Assembly: GCA_028281445.1 (NCBI GenBank)
Contig: JANQJW010000049.1
Location: 116,605-180,604, forward strand
Direction: 5' to 3'
Length of the DNA stretch: 64,000 nucleotides
From: Planctomycetota bacterium
Lineage (GTDB): Bacteria > Planctomycetota > PLA2 > JAEUHO01
In this document: positions 50,687-60,708 of the stretch, one piece after another
Layout of the letters: every line of letters starts with the position of its first letter
How positions within the stretch are numbered: the first letter of the stretch is position 1
The notes under the pieces: generated by a model
What the model was told of the DNA's origin: nothing
Databases searched by the model: none
Seen by the model: only the letters and a program-made list of their open reading frames with translations
Translations under genes and position numbers: made by a program

Positions 50687-53632
50687 GTGAGCCGTGTCGC
50701 GCCCGTCCTGGCCGTCCTGCTCCTCGCAGGACTCGTCTACCTCTTCCTCGGAGGCGAGTCCGACCCGGGCTACGACGACTACGGGATCGACCCGCTCGAC
50801 GAAGGCACGGACGGGAGCCCGACTCTCATCGAGGACGACCCGGAACCGATGAACGGGGGGGACGTCCCCTCGACATTCATCCGCGACAAGCCGCCGTCCG
50901 ACGGTTCGAAGAGCGAGAAGCACGTGCTGCTCCGCGGCCGCGTCGTGGACGAGCGTCGCCGCCCGGTTGCCGAAGCCAACGTGTCCGTTCGCATCGGCAA
51001 GCGCAGCAGCGGCGGCGCGACAACGGACGGTTCCGGTCGCTTCGAGATCAAGCTGGGCGCGCGCCACATGATGCGGGCGGTCGTCGTTGCGAAGACGGAA
51101 GACGGCCGCAGCGGGACGGCCGAGGTGTGGACCACGATCGGCGCAACGGGTCTCTTGCGCGTGCCGACCATCGTCCTGCGTCCCGTTGCGAATCTCACGG
51201 TCCGCGTCGTGGACGCGGACGGCAGCGGCGTCGGCCAGGCGACGTGCGTTCTCGCGCGACGCTCGGCCGGTGCCCCCGTCGTTCTCGGCACGCACGGTAC
51301 GGCGGGCTCGGGGCAGCTCTCCGTGGGCGGGCTGCCGCACGGCCAGATCGAGGTCTTCGCATCCGCGCCGGGCAAGGGGCGCGGACACGTGCGCCTGACC
51401 TTGCCGGTGATCGGTGGCGAGACGCCGCAGATCGTCTTGGACGGCGAGCGGCGCATCGACGTGCGCGTCATCGAAGCCGCGACACGGCGTCCCGTGCAAG
51501 GTGCCGAGATTCTCGTCGGCGATCGCCTGAGCATGCCCGTGCCCGATGGGCCCGGCTATCTGCCGCCCGTCGGCGCGATACGAACGAATGCCGCCGGGCG
51601 TGCGAGCGTCAGCGGCCTCGGCGCCAACGACAAGATCTTCCTGAACGCGCGTGCGAAGGGCTTCGTCCTCGCGCCGTGGTGGAAGCAGGCGCGTGCCGGG
51701 GTCGAGCCCGGTGTGGAAGAGGTGGAGATCGTGCTCCACGGCTTCCGCACGGTGCGCTTCCCGGTCGACGCGTTCTCTCCCGAGACGCCGCCCGACGGAA
51801 CGAGCCTCGCGCTCGAGCTCGATGCGCAAGCCGCACGCATCGCCGGTCCCGACCAGAGCGCGTGGCTCGAGAGCGGAATGCTGATGGTGCAGGGCCTGCC
51901 CGAGAGCTCTGCGCGCGGAACGGTGCGCACGAACGACGGGGTCTACGCGACGTTTACGGCGCCGGCGCGCGTGATCGATGCGGGCGCCGTTGTCTTCAAG
52001 CGCGCCCGGGACGTCTCGGTTCGACTGCTGCGTGCGGACGGCGGAATCGCATCTGGCGTCCGGCTCTCCCTGCACCCCACGGGCGTGGGCCAGAAGCCGC
52101 TGACGGCAACGACCGATGGCGGGGGCATCGCGACCTTCAACGGCGTGGGCGGCGATGCGGCCAGCGTTCACCGCGCGCGCGACGACTCGCGCACTGCGGG
52201 CTCGATGCTCGCCAAGCTCGACCTCACCGAGGAGCTCGACGTCTTCGACGTCGAGCTGCGGGAGACGACGAACATCATCCTCCGCCTCACCGCCCAAGGG
52301 GAACCCCGCCTGCCGCCGCAGTACGGGCTCGTGATCGGGGGCAGGCCGGTCCTTCCCGAGGACGTGCTGGAGGATCCCGCGGCCGGCACCCTCATTGCGC
52401 CCTTCGAGAACGTGGGGCCCAAGCGGCTCTTGTCCGTGCGGCTCACGCCGGAGGGCTTCCTCACGGTCGAGCGCAAGATCGAGGTCGAGGGCGGCGACGT
52501 CGAGCACGTACTCGACCTCGAGCTGAAGGCGGCCGGCGAGCTGATCGCCCGCGTCTCGCCGCCCCCCGACGGGCAGTTCAGTGTCGTGCTCGAGCAACGC
52601 CTCGGGTCTGGAACGTGGAAGCATGCACCCGGAGGCACAGGCGCCGGACACCAGCCGTTCGGCGGACCTACGGCCTCGACCGAGACCCGCAAGTTCACGG
52701 GTCTCGACGCGGGTACCTACCGCGTGCGCGATCCGCGCTCGGGCATTGCGAGCGAGGTGGTCACCGTGACCCCCGGAGAGAAGGCGCCCAGCGTACGGCT
52801 CGACCTCGCGAGCGTCGGCTGGATCGAAGGCAAGGTCGTCGGTCCGGCGGGGGCTTCGTTGCAGGGCGCACGCGTCCTCGTGGAGGGCAAGGACAACGCC
52901 GGCCAGAGCTGGGCCGGCGCACCCGTGAAGCAAGACGGGACGTTCCGCATCCGGCTCGGCCGCAACCGGACGAGCACGCTGTACGTCACCCACCCGACCT
53001 TGCGCGCCGCGCAGAACGGCGGACGCGTGCGCGTCCGCGGCAGCGAGTCGTCGGTCACGCTGCGGCTCGAACGCGGCGGAGAGGCGCGCTTTCGCATCAC
53101 GACGCCGAAGACCGAGGGACCGCCGGGACCGGGCGCCGCGTCGGCGGGCGTGCGCATCCGTCTCTTCAAGGGCGCCGTCGGTCCCGAGCCCTTGCGCACG
53201 ATCCGGCCCGTCAAGGACGGCGACGGCTATCGCTTCGGCGGCTTCGAGCCGGGCGTCTACACGCTCGTCATCGAGACCGGCAACGCGCACGTACCGGTCG
53301 TGAAGAAGAACGTCACGCTGGGAGATGGCACGACCGACCTGGGCGCGATCGACCCGAAGAAGGGCACGACCCTGCGGGTGCGACTCGGGCGCCGCGACAA
53401 GGCGACCCGGCTGTGGGTGACGGCCGTGCGCAAGGACGAGCCCACCTACACGCGGACGGGGTCCTCCCGCGAGCCGGGCGGGGATGCCGTCTGTAGCGGG
53501 CTTGGCGCCGGCACCTACGCGGTCACGGTTCGCTCCGTGGGGGCCATTGGTGGGGGTGCAGGCGTGCTCTTCGAGCAGAACGTCTCGGTCGACGGCCGGG
53601 CCGAGCGCGTGATCGAGGTCTCCGGTCGCTGA
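50687..53632 (+). CDS. Second giant membrane-anchored regulatory-like repeat protein
   Basis: The 981-residue product (GTG start) has an N-terminal membrane anchor (APVLAVLLLAGLVYLFLGG), an acidic linker (DPGYDDYGIDPLDEG) and several carboxypeptidase-regulatory-like beta-sandwich modules: GRVVDERRRPVAEANVSVR, VRVVDADGSGVGQATCV, VRVIEAATRRPVQGAEILVG and GKVVGPAGASLQGARVLVEG. It has the same anchor, acidic linker and module order as the 1,261-residue protein at 42 kb but is clearly diverged. It follows the cysteine-less TlpA-like gene closely, so the two are likely one operon. No enzymatic domain is visible. Confidence 0.85.
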   Translation: MSRVAPVLAVLLLAGLVYLFLGGESDPGYDDYGIDPLDEGTDGSPTLIEDDPEPMNGGDVPSTFIRDKPPSDGSKSEKHVLLRGRVVDERRRPVAEANVSVRIGKRSSGGATTDGSGRFEIKLGARHMMRAVVVAKTEDGRSGTAEVWTTIGATGLLRVPTIVLRPVANLTVRVVDADGSGVGQATCVLARRSAGAPVVLGTHGTAGSGQLSVGGLPHGQIEVFASAPGKGRGHVRLTLPVIGGETPQIVLDGERRIDVRVIEAATRRPVQGAEILVGDRLSMPVPDGPGYLPPVGAIRTNAAGRASVSGLGANDKIFLNARAKGFVLAPWWKQARAGVEPGVEEVEIVLHGFRTVRFPVDAFSPETPPDGTSLALELDAQAARIAGPDQSAWLESGMLMVQGLPESSARGTVRTNDGVYATFTAPARVIDAGAVVFKRARDVSVRLLRADGGIASGVRLSLHPTGVGQKPLTATTDGGGIATFNGVGGDAASVHRARDDSRTAGSMLAKLDLTEELDVFDVELRETTNIILRLTAQGEPRLPPQYGLVIGGRPVLPEDVLEDPAAGTLIAPFENVGPKRLLSVRLTPEGFLTVERKIEVEGGDVEHVLDLELKAAGELIARVSPPPDGQFSVVLEQRLGSGTWKHAPGGTGAGHQPFGGPTASTETRKFTGLDAGTYRVRDPRSGIASEVVTVTPGEKAPSVRLDLASVGWIEGKVVGPAGASLQGARVLVEGKDNAGQSWAGAPVKQDGTFRIRLGRNRTSTLYVTHPTLRAAQNGGRVRVRGSESSVTLRLERGGEARFRITTPKTEGPPGPGAASAGVRIRLFKGAVGPEPLRTIRPVKDGDGYRFGGFEPGVYTLVIETGNAHVPVVKKNVTLGDGTTDLGAIDPKKGTTLRVRLGRRDKATRLWVTAVRKDEPTYTRTGSSREPGGDAVCSGLGAGTYAVTVRSVGAIGGGAGVLFEQNVSVDGRAERVIEVSGR

Positions 53633-53761
53633 TCCCACGCGGCGCCCACGTTAGGGACCGATTCAGAAGCGCCGCCCGGACCACAGCCCCGAGGCCGCGG
53701 CTCCCGAAAGGGATCTGGGTTCCCGCTGCATGGGCGGGGTCCCCGTTCGTGCATTCGTGGG

Positions 53762-56017
53762 GTGCCCGTGAGGGAGCAGGCCTTGGCCCGAGAGCAGGAC
53801 TCGTCCGGCACGCTGACGTCCGCGCAGCGGGCGGGCGTGCGTCGTGTCGGCGACCTCGAGCTCGCACGCCGTTCCCGCGGCGCCGTCCTGCTCCAAGCGG
53901 CACTCGCCGTGATCCTCTATCTCATGACGCCGTACGCGGAGACCGCGCCGGCGGCCATCACCATCGTGATGATCTCGACGGTCTTCCTCGGCGTCGCCCG
54001 GATCGCGCTGGCCAGCTACTACCCGCAGCTCTACGGAGCGCGGCCGAACCTCGCACGCCGTCTCTTCGCTGCCGGTTCAATTCTCGCCGGCCTGCTCTGG
54101 GGCTGGTTCTGCCTGTACACGCTCACGACGTTCGGCGGTACGGCGGACGAGATCTTCTATCTGCTCCTGATCGGAACCGTCGGGCTTGTCGCCGGTGGGC
54201 TGTCGGCGTTGAGCATCAGCCTGCCGCTGGCCATCGTCGACCTGATCCTGGTGTTCGCCCCCATGGGCGTGGTCACGATCAACGGGCCGCTACGACACAG
54301 CGCGGCGCTCGCGGTCGTGCTCGCAGGATCGTTCGTCTACTTCGCCGTGCTTGCACAGCGCGTCCACCGGACCTACTGGCGCGGCTTGTACCAGGCCACC
54401 CTCGTGGAAAAGGCCCGGCGTGATGCCGAAGACGCGACGCGCACGAAGAGCGAGTTCCTCGCGAACATGAGCCACGAGATCCGCACGCCGATGAACGGGA
54501 TCATCGGCATGACGGAGGTTGTGCTCGAATCGGAGTTGACGGCGGAGCAGCGCGATCACCTTGCGCTGGTCAAGGCGTCCGCCGACTCGCTCCTCGACGT
54601 GATCAACGACATCCTCGACTTCTCCAAGGTGGAGGCCGGGATGCTCGACCTCGACCCGTCGCCGCTCCTGCTCCGGCACGGGCTGGCCGAGACTCTCAAG
54701 GCTCTGGCGACGCGCGCACAGGAGAAGGGCCTCGAGATCGTATTCGATGTGGCCAACGACGTGCCCGATGCGCTTGTCGGCGACATGGGCCGCCTGCGGC
54801 AGGTCCTGCTCAACCTCGTCGGCAACGCCATCAAGTTCACCGCCGAGGGCACGATCACCGTACGCGTCTACTACCGTTCCCGCGCACGGGGCAGCGCCGA
54901 GCTGGAGTTCCAGGTCGCCGACACGGGCATCGGCATTCCCGAGGATCGTCAGACGGCGGTCTTCGACGCCTTTGCCCAGGCCGACAGCTCGACCACACGC
55001 GTCTACGGCGGTACCGGCCTTGGCCTCACGATCTCCGCAAGCCTCGTCGAACTCATGGGCGGGCGCATGTGGGTCGACAGCGTGCCCGACCAGGGCAGCA
55101 CGTTCTTCTTCACTGCACAGTTCGAGGTGCAGTTCGACACCGAGAGCCTCCCGCCGCGTCGCGAGCGCCTCCTGCTGCGCGGCCGCCGCGCGCTCGTTCT
55201 CGAGCCGTCGGCGCCCGCGCGCGACGTGCTGCACCGGCACCTGCGCGACCTGGAAGTCGAGGCGCAGATCGCCTCTGATCTCGGCGACGTCGTGCCCTCC
55301 ATCGAAGAGGCACGCCGGCGTGAGAAGCCGTTCGACGTCGTTCTAACGGCCGGTACGTGCATCCGCAGCGCGGAGGACGACGCCGTGGCCGCTCTGCGGG
55401 ATGCCTGCGAAGAGGGCGAGCCCCACTGGGTGCTGATGACCCTGGGGCCCGGCCGCAACGGTCTCAAGACGCGCAAGTCCGACGGCGTCGGCGGCGTGAT
55501 CTCCAAGCCGCTCTACGGCGAGGACGTGCGTCGCGCGCTCGTTCGCGTCCTCGGCGACGAGCACAAGGTCGAGCGCACCAAGGCGGCTGCCCAACCCGTG
55601 GTGGAGTCGCACGCGGAGGGTCTGCGCGTGCTGCTGGCCGAGGACAACCCGGTCAACGTCCTCGTTGCGCGGCGCTTGCTCGAGCGCCACGGGTTCGACG
55701 TCACCTCCGTCTCCAACGGCCAGCAGGCCGTCGAAGCACTGCCGGGAAACACGTTCGACGTCGTCCTGATGGACGTGCAGATGCCCGTCATGGACGGCTT
55801 CCAGGCCACCGCCGCGATCCGCGAGCTCGAAGCGGACGGGCGCGACCGCACGCCGGTCGTGGCTCTCACCGCGCACGCCATGCGTGGCGACGAAGACCGC
55901 TGCCTCGCGGCCGGCATGGACGCCTATGCCACGAAACCGATCCAGGCCGAGCAGCTCTTCGAAGCGATCAAGCGCGCCATGACCATCGCGTCCGAAGCGC
56001 GCAAGAAGAGCGCGTAG
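53762..56017 (+). CDS. Hybrid sensor histidine kinase
   Basis: The product of about 751 residues (GTG at 53762 or 53768) has five or six membrane helices between residues 43 and 200, then a HisKA domain with [19 protein letters not shown] (His238) and a HATPase domain with [22 protein letters not shown] and [11 protein letters not shown]. Next is a degenerate receiver (about 470-590) that has no phosphate-accepting Asp at the expected site, and a normal receiver with [13 protein letters not shown] (Asp671) and the conserved Lys in YATKPI. The sensed signal is not apparent and no separate regulator is adjacent. It is a single gene, not in an operon. Confidence 0.93.
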   Translation: MPVREQALAREQDSSGTLTSAQRAGVRRVGDLELARRSRGAVLLQAALAVILYLMTPYAETAPAAITIVMISTVFLGVARIALASYYPQLYGARPNLARRLFAAGSILAGLLWGWFCLYTLTTFGGTADEIFYLLLIGTVGLVAGGLSALSISLPLAIVDLILVFAPMGVVTINGPLRHSAALAVVLAGSFVYFAVLAQRVHRTYWRGLYQATLVEKARRDAEDATRTKSEFLANMSHEIRTPMNGIIGMTEVVLESELTAEQRDHLALVKASADSLLDVINDILDFSKVEAGMLDLDPSPLLLRHGLAETLKALATRAQEKGLEIVFDVANDVPDALVGDMGRLRQVLLNLVGNAIKFTAEGTITVRVYYRSRARGSAELEFQVADTGIGIPEDRQTAVFDAFAQADSSTTRVYGGTGLGLTISASLVELMGGRMWVDSVPDQGSTFFFTAQFEVQFDTESLPPRRERLLLRGRRALVLEPSAPARDVLHRHLRDLEVEAQIASDLGDVVPSIEEARRREKPFDVVLTAGTCIRSAEDDAVAALRDACEEGEPHWVLMTLGPGRNGLKTRKSDGVGGVISKPLYGEDVRRALVRVLGDEHKVERTKAAAQPVVESHAEGLRVLLAEDNPVNVLVARRLLERHGFDVTSVSNGQQAVEALPGNTFDVVLMDVQMPVMDGFQATAAIRELEADGRDRTPVVALTAHAMRGDEDRCLAAGMDAYATKPIQAEQLFEAIKRAMTIASEARKKSA

Positions 56018-56023
56018 CAGACG

Positions 56024-57049
56024 CTAGACGGCGGCAGCTTCTTCCATCGAGCTGCTGTAGGCACCCGAGCGCGCGGCGCCGTTGCAGCGCGCGCGATGCA
56101 GGAACGCGGCTTGCGCGGCGCCGCGGTTCTCCTCGCGGCCGGCCCAGGCCTTGAGCGCCGGGGCCTGGAGTGCGCGACCGTAGGAGAAGCTGAGCTCCCA
56201 CGGGTGCGGCCCCATGGCGTTCATGGCACTGAGGTGCGCCGTCGCGAGTTCGTCGCTCTGTCCGCCCGAGAGGAACACCACGCCCGGCACCGCACCGGGC
56301 ACGGTGCGCTCGAGGCAGCGCACGGTCGCGGCGGCGACCTCGTCCACGCTCGCCTGCTCGGGGCAGTCCGTTCCGGACAGAACCATGTTCGGCTTGAGGT
56401 TGATGCCTTCCAGCAGCACGCCTTGGTTGTGCAGTTGGTGGAACAACGCGTGGAACGTCTTCTCCGAGACCTCCTCGCAGCGGTCGATCGTGTGCGGTCC
56501 GTCCATCAGGACCTCGGGCTCGACGATCGGCACCAGGCCCGCTTCCTGAGACAGAGCGGCGTAGCGCGCCAGCGCGTGCGCGTTGGCCTCGATGCACGCC
56601 CAGCTCGGGATGTCTTCGCTGATCGTGATGACCGCGCGCCACTTCGTGAAGCGGGCGCCGAGATCCGCGTACTCCGCCAAGCGGTCGCGCAGCCCGTCGA
56701 GTCCCTCGGTCACTTTCTCGCCCGGGCAACCGGCCAGGGCCTTGGCGCCCTTGTCGACCTTGATGCCGGGCAGGATGCCGCGGCTTGACAGCAACTCCGG
56801 CACGGGTGTGCCGTCGATGCTCTGGCGGAGGGTCTCGTCGAAGAGGATGACGCCGCTGATGAACTCCTCGGCACCCTCCGCCGTGAAGAGATTCTCGCGG
56901 TACGCGAGACGACTGGCCTCCGTCGACTCCACGCCGATCGAGTCGAAGCGCTTCTTGATCGTCGGCGTGCTCTCGTCCGCCGCCAGGATGCCCTTGCCCT
57001 CGGCAACCATCGCGCGGGCCGTCTCTCTCAGCTTGGTCTCATGCTGCAT
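56024..57049 (-). CDS. Fructose-bisphosphate aldolase, class I
   Basis: The 341-residue product matches the vertebrate-type class I aldolases along its length: GILAADESTPTIKKRFDSIGVES, GVILFDETLRQ, GIKVDKGAKAL, FTKWRAVI, VPIVEPEVLMDG, GINLKPNMVLSG and VFLSGGQSDELAT. Lys219 in LKPNM is the Schiff-base residue. The enzyme splits fructose-1,6-bisphosphate in glycolysis and makes it in gluconeogenesis. The ATG at 57049 has GAGGAG about 9 nt upstream. The C-terminus ends SSSMEEAAAV, without the usual Tyr. The gene ends 6 bp from the stop of the convergent kinase gene. Confidence 0.96.
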   Translation of the reverse strand: MQHETKLRETARAMVAEGKGILAADESTPTIKKRFDSIGVESTEASRLAYRENLFTAEGAEEFISGVILFDETLRQSIDGTPVPELLSSRGILPGIKVDKGAKALAGCPGEKVTEGLDGLRDRLAEYADLGARFTKWRAVITISEDIPSWACIEANAHALARYAALSQEAGLVPIVEPEVLMDGPHTIDRCEEVSEKTFHALFHQLHNQGVLLEGINLKPNMVLSGTDCPEQASVDEVAAATVRCLERTVPGAVPGVVFLSGGQSDELATAHLSAMNAMGPHPWELSFSYGRALQAPALKAWAGREENRGAAQAAFLHRARCNGAARSGAYSSSMEEAAAV

Positions 57050-57190
57050 CGCCAACACTCCTCGCGGGGCCGTCATCCCTCTCGCGGCCCGAACCCCTAG
57101 AAGATACCGATTCCGGCGCGCCCGCAGATAGAGGCCCCAGAGAAAACACGAGGTGCCCGGTATCCTGCGGCCTCCTCGAACGGAGGTGTC

Positions 57191-58438
57191 TTGAATTTGA
57201 ACGCACCGACGCTCGATCGACGCACGGTGTGGGCCTGGAGTCTGTACGACTTCGGCAACTCCTCCTTTGCCGTTCTGTTCGCGTCGCTCTTCTCGGTCCA
57301 CTACGGCTCGGAGTTCGTCGAGCCCGTACTCGGCAAGGCCCAGGCCGACCTGCTCTGGAGCATCACGATCGCGTCGTCGATGCTCCTCGTAGCGCTCTCC
57401 TCTCCCTTCGTCGGGGGAATCGCCGACCACACGGGGCGGCGCAAGCGCATGCTCGTCGTCTACACCCTGGTGGGCGTGGTCTGCGTGACGGCCTTGATGG
57501 GCTTCCGCGGAGGCGGCGTCGGCGTGATCGCCACGGTGTCCATCCTCGCGGGGCTGTCGAATTTCGCCTTCGAGGGAGCGATCGTCTTCTACAACGCCTA
57601 TCTCCCGGAGATCGCGCCGCCGGACCACCGCGGACGCGTGTCAGGCCTGGGATTCGCCGTGGGCTACGCCGGCTCGCTCGTCGCGCTCGGCATCGCCGTC
57701 CTGGTCGTGCCCACGGGCAACTGGGACTGGCTCTGGTTCGCGATCGGTGCGCAGTGGGTCCTCTTCACGATCCCCGCGCTCCGGTACCTGCCCGCCGATC
57801 GTCCCACGGGCATGGGCCTCGTCGCTGCGGGCAAGCAGGGCGTGCGCCAGACGATGAAGACGCTGCGTGAGGTCTGGCGCATGCCCAACCTGCGACGTTT
57901 TCTCATCGCGTACTTCATCTACATGGACGGTGTGATCACCGTCGTGTTCTTCGCCGCGCGCTACGCGAAGACGACGCTGGGCTTCGACTCCATGCAGCTG
58001 ATCGGCATGCTCGCCATCGTGCAGGTCACGGCGCTCATCGGGTCCCTGGTCATGGCCAAGCCGACGGACAAGATGGGCCCGCGCTGGGTCGTTTGCCTGA
58101 TGCTGATCTGGTGGGGGGGCGTCGCCGTCGCCGCCTACCTGGCGGAGTCCAAGGAGTTCTTCCTCGTCGTCGCGGGGCTCGCGGGGCTGGGGCTCGGGAG
58201 CATCCAGGCCGCCTCGCGCGCGTTCATGGCGCGGCTGATCCCGAAGGGGCGCGAGTCGGAGCTGTTCGGATTCTACGCCCTGTGCGGCAAGACCGGATCG
58301 ATCGCCGGTCCCGTCGTCTTCGGCGTGGTCACCGCACTGGCCGACGGCAACCAGCGGCCCGGCGTGCTGGCCGTCGGTGCCTTCTATCTGCTGGGCTACC
58401 TCGTCTTGCGGAAGGTCAGCGACGAGCCCGTGGCGTAG
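57191..58438 (+). CDS. MFS transporter of the UMF1 (Atg22-like) type
   Basis: The 415-residue product (TTG start at 57191 or 57197, GGAGGTG upstream) has about twelve hydrophobic segments. It starts with WAWSLYDFGNSSFAVL, a hallmark of the UMF1 family, and has FVGGIADHTGRRKRMLVVYTL as the first MFS loop and EGAIVFYNAYLPEIAPPDHRGRVSGLGFAVGY. Family members are secondary transporters of the inner membrane; the substrate is not known, although some move amino acids or drugs. It is followed by the zinc-ribbon/LemA/HtpX run but has its own Shine-Dalgarno. Confidence 0.9.
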   Translation: MNLNAPTLDRRTVWAWSLYDFGNSSFAVLFASLFSVHYGSEFVEPVLGKAQADLLWSITIASSMLLVALSSPFVGGIADHTGRRKRMLVVYTLVGVVCVTALMGFRGGGVGVIATVSILAGLSNFAFEGAIVFYNAYLPEIAPPDHRGRVSGLGFAVGYAGSLVALGIAVLVVPTGNWDWLWFAIGAQWVLFTIPALRYLPADRPTGMGLVAAGKQGVRQTMKTLREVWRMPNLRRFLIAYFIYMDGVITVVFFAARYAKTTLGFDSMQLIGMLAIVQVTALIGSLVMAKPTDKMGPRWVVCLMLIWWGGVAVAAYLAESKEFFLVVAGLAGLGLGSIQAASRAFMARLIPKGRESELFGFYALCGKTGSIAGPVVFGVVTALADGNQRPGVLAVGAFYLLGYLVLRKVSDEPVA

Positions 58439-58471
58439 GGGCTATGCTGTCCGCCCCTTGGAGGGTGAGTC

Positions 58472-58906
58472 GTGCAGTGCCCGTCGTGCGGTCTGGACCA
58501 GGTGATCATCGAGTACCACGGCGTGGAGCTCGATGTCTGCGTCGACGGCCACGGGATCTGGTTCGACAAGGACGAGCTGACGCAGCTCTTCGAAGCCGCC
58601 GGCGTACCCCAGATGCTGCGCGAGCTCGAGCAGCGCCTGGTCTTCCTGCCCCGGGGAAAGCACGGCCCGGAGCGGCGCTGCCCTCGCTGCCGTGGCAAGA
58701 TGCGCCACGTTGCGGAGCCCGATGGCGACGTGATTCTCGATCGCTGCCGACGCGGTCATGGGTTGTGGTTTGACGATGGCGAGCTCGTGGAGATCCTGCG
58801 TTCCACGCTCGGCGAAGAAGACGAAGCGTTGGCCAAGGTGCGTGGGTTCCTGGGCCAATTCGGCGCGAGAAAGTTTACCCGGCCGGCGGATGCCGAGACC
58901 GAGTAG
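58472..58906 (+). CDS. Zinc-ribbon protein (zf-TFIIB type)
   Basis: The 144-residue product (GTG start, TTGGAGG upstream) carries two copies of a short zinc module: CPSC...LDVCVDGHGIWFDKDEL at the start and CPRCRGKM...LDRCRRGHGLWFDDGEL in the middle. The same CxxC...C..CH..WFD pattern is found in the N-terminal part of the rhomboid at 41 kb. The function of this family is unknown. It lies 9 bp before lemA and may belong to the same stress-related operon. Confidence 0.85.
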   Translation: MQCPSCGLDQVIIEYHGVELDVCVDGHGIWFDKDELTQLFEAAGVPQMLRELEQRLVFLPRGKHGPERRCPRCRGKMRHVAEPDGDVILDRCRRGHGLWFDDGELVEILRSTLGEEDEALAKVRGFLGQFGARKFTRPADAETE

Positions 58907-58915
58907 GAGGAAACC

Positions 58916-59467
58916 GTGAGTACGACTCTCTTGATCATCATCGGCATCGCGGCCGTTGCCGTCATGTACTTCATCGGCATCTACAACGGCCTCGTACGCG
59001 CCCGCAACGAGGCCAAGAACGGCTGGTCACAGATCGACGTCCAGCTCAAGCGGCGTCACGACCTGATTCCCAACCTCGTCGAGACGGTCAAGGGCTATGC
59101 CGGGCACGAGAAGGAGACGCTCGAGGCGGTCATCAACGCCCGCAACGGCGCGGTCAGTGCCAACGGCCCGGCCGAGGCCGGTGCGGCCGAGGGCATCCTC
59201 GGCGCCGCGCTCGGCAAGCTGTTCGCCCTCTCCGAGGCCTACCCGGATCTCAAGGCGAACCAGAACTTCATGTCGCTTCAGGAAGAGCTGTCTTCGACGG
59301 AGAACAAGATCGGGTTCGCGCGCCAGGCCTACAACGACGCCGCGACGCGCTACAACAACAAGCGCGAAGTGTTCCCCGCCAACCTGATCAGTGGCGGCTT
59401 CGAAGAGGCCGAGCTCTTCGAGATCGAAGAAGCCGCGCAGCGCGAAGTCCCCGACGTCAAGTTCTAG
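58916..59467 (+). CDS. lemA: LemA-family membrane protein
   Basis: The 183-residue product (GTG start, GAGGA upstream) has one N-terminal membrane helix (LLIIIGIAAVAVMYFIGIYNGL) and the LemA body: ARNEAKNGWSQIDVQLKRRHDLIPNLVETVKGYAGHEKETLEAVINAR and FARQAYNDAATRYNNKREVFP. LemA is a coiled-coil protein widely found next to htpX. Its role is not settled; envelope stress is the common suggestion. It is 21 bp before htpX here. Confidence 0.95.
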   Translation: MSTTLLIIIGIAAVAVMYFIGIYNGLVRARNEAKNGWSQIDVQLKRRHDLIPNLVETVKGYAGHEKETLEAVINARNGAVSANGPAEAGAAEGILGAALGKLFALSEAYPDLKANQNFMSLQEELSSTENKIGFARQAYNDAATRYNNKREVFPANLISGGFEEAELFEIEEAAQREVPDVKF

Positions 59468-59488
59468 GCGCGAGGAAGCCTCCGCACC

Positions 59489-60706
59489 GTGTGGGAGCAG
59501 ATCCGCTCGAATCGCAGGCGCAGTGCGTTCATCGTAACCGCGATGGGAGTGCTTCTGGTCGCCATGGGCATGGCGATTCCCGGAGCGTTCGGTGCGGGCA
59601 TGGACGGCATGCTGATGGGCGGCGGGCTCTCGCTGGGTCTGTGGCTCATCCTCTGGATGGTCACCGTCAACCAGGGCGACGACATCATGCTTCGGATCGC
59701 CGGAGCACGGCAGATCGAGAAGAGCGATCATCCGATCCTCTTCAACATCGTCGAGGAGATGACGATCGCGGCGCAGCTGCCGAACATGCCGCGCGTCTTC
59801 ATCGTCGATGATCCGTCGCCCAACGCGTTCGCTGCCGGTCGCGATCCGACCAAGGCGACCGTGGCGGTGACGACCGGTCTGCTGCGGATTCTGGACCGCG
59901 ACGAGCTCCAGGGGGTCATCGCGCACGAGATCGGCCACATCAAGAACCAGGACGTGAAGCTCATCACGACCGCGGGCGTGATGGTCGGCGCGATCGTGAT
60001 CCTCGCCGAGTTGGGCCTGCGCGCGATGTGGTACTCGGGTGGTGGCATGCGCCGCTCGCGCACGTCGAGCGACCGGGACGGCGGCCAGGCGGTTATCATG
60101 ATCGTTGCGATCCTCTTGATGGTCCTCGCGCCCATCCTGGCGCAGCTCATCTACTTCGCACTCTCGCGCAAGCGCGAGTACCTGGCCGACGCGTCGGGTG
60201 CGATGTACACGCGCTATCCGGAGGGGTTGGCCTCCGCGCTCGAGAAGCTGTCGGGAACCACCCAGCCGCTGACCGACGAGAGTCGCGTTACGACGCCCAT
60301 GTACATCGTGCGTCCCCTGAAGGCGGGCCAGAGCATCAAGGCGACGTCCGCGTTCTCCACGCACCCCCCGATTGCAGACCGCGTCCGCATCCTGCGCAGC
60401 ATGGATGGCGGCGCCGGGCTCGCGGCCTACGACGCGGCCTACCAGCAGGTACGCGGGCGTCGTGTCGTCGGGCTGCATGCGCTCGAGGAGTCACAGCCCG
60501 TCGCGCTGCGCGGCGCCGCAGACAGTGCGGGCATGCGCTCCGCCGTCGAGCGCCATCGCGAAGCATCCGACGCCTTCCTTACGGCCTCCGGCTACGGCGT
60601 CCGCGCGTGCACGGAGTGCAGCGCCAAGGTCAAGGTGCCGCCGTCGCTGGCGGACCGCGTCACGCAGTGCCCGCGCTGCAACGGAGCGTTGGGACCGCCC
60701 GACTAG
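59489..60706 (+). CDS. htpX: M48-family membrane metalloprotease (HtpX-like)
   Basis: The 405-residue product (GTG start) has two N-terminal membrane helices, IIVDDPSPNAFAAGRDP-like substrate-binding region, the zinc motif HEIGH at residues 146-150, two further hydrophobic segments and REYLADASGA, whose Glu is the third zinc ligand. HtpX proteases degrade misfolded membrane proteins. Compared with E. coli HtpX (about 293 residues) this one has an extra C-terminal part of about 110 residues ending in a zinc ribbon (CTECSAKV...CPRCNGAL). It is the last gene of the run. Confidence 0.93.
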   Translation: MWEQIRSNRRRSAFIVTAMGVLLVAMGMAIPGAFGAGMDGMLMGGGLSLGLWLILWMVTVNQGDDIMLRIAGARQIEKSDHPILFNIVEEMTIAAQLPNMPRVFIVDDPSPNAFAAGRDPTKATVAVTTGLLRILDRDELQGVIAHEIGHIKNQDVKLITTAGVMVGAIVILAELGLRAMWYSGGGMRRSRTSSDRDGGQAVIMIVAILLMVLAPILAQLIYFALSRKREYLADASGAMYTRYPEGLASALEKLSGTTQPLTDESRVTTPMYIVRPLKAGQSIKATSAFSTHPPIADRVRILRSMDGGAGLAAYDAAYQQVRGRRVVGLHALEESQPVALRGAADSAGMRSAVERHREASDAFLTASGYGVRACTECSAKVKVPPSLADRVTQCPRCNGALGPPD

Positions 60707-60708
60707 CG

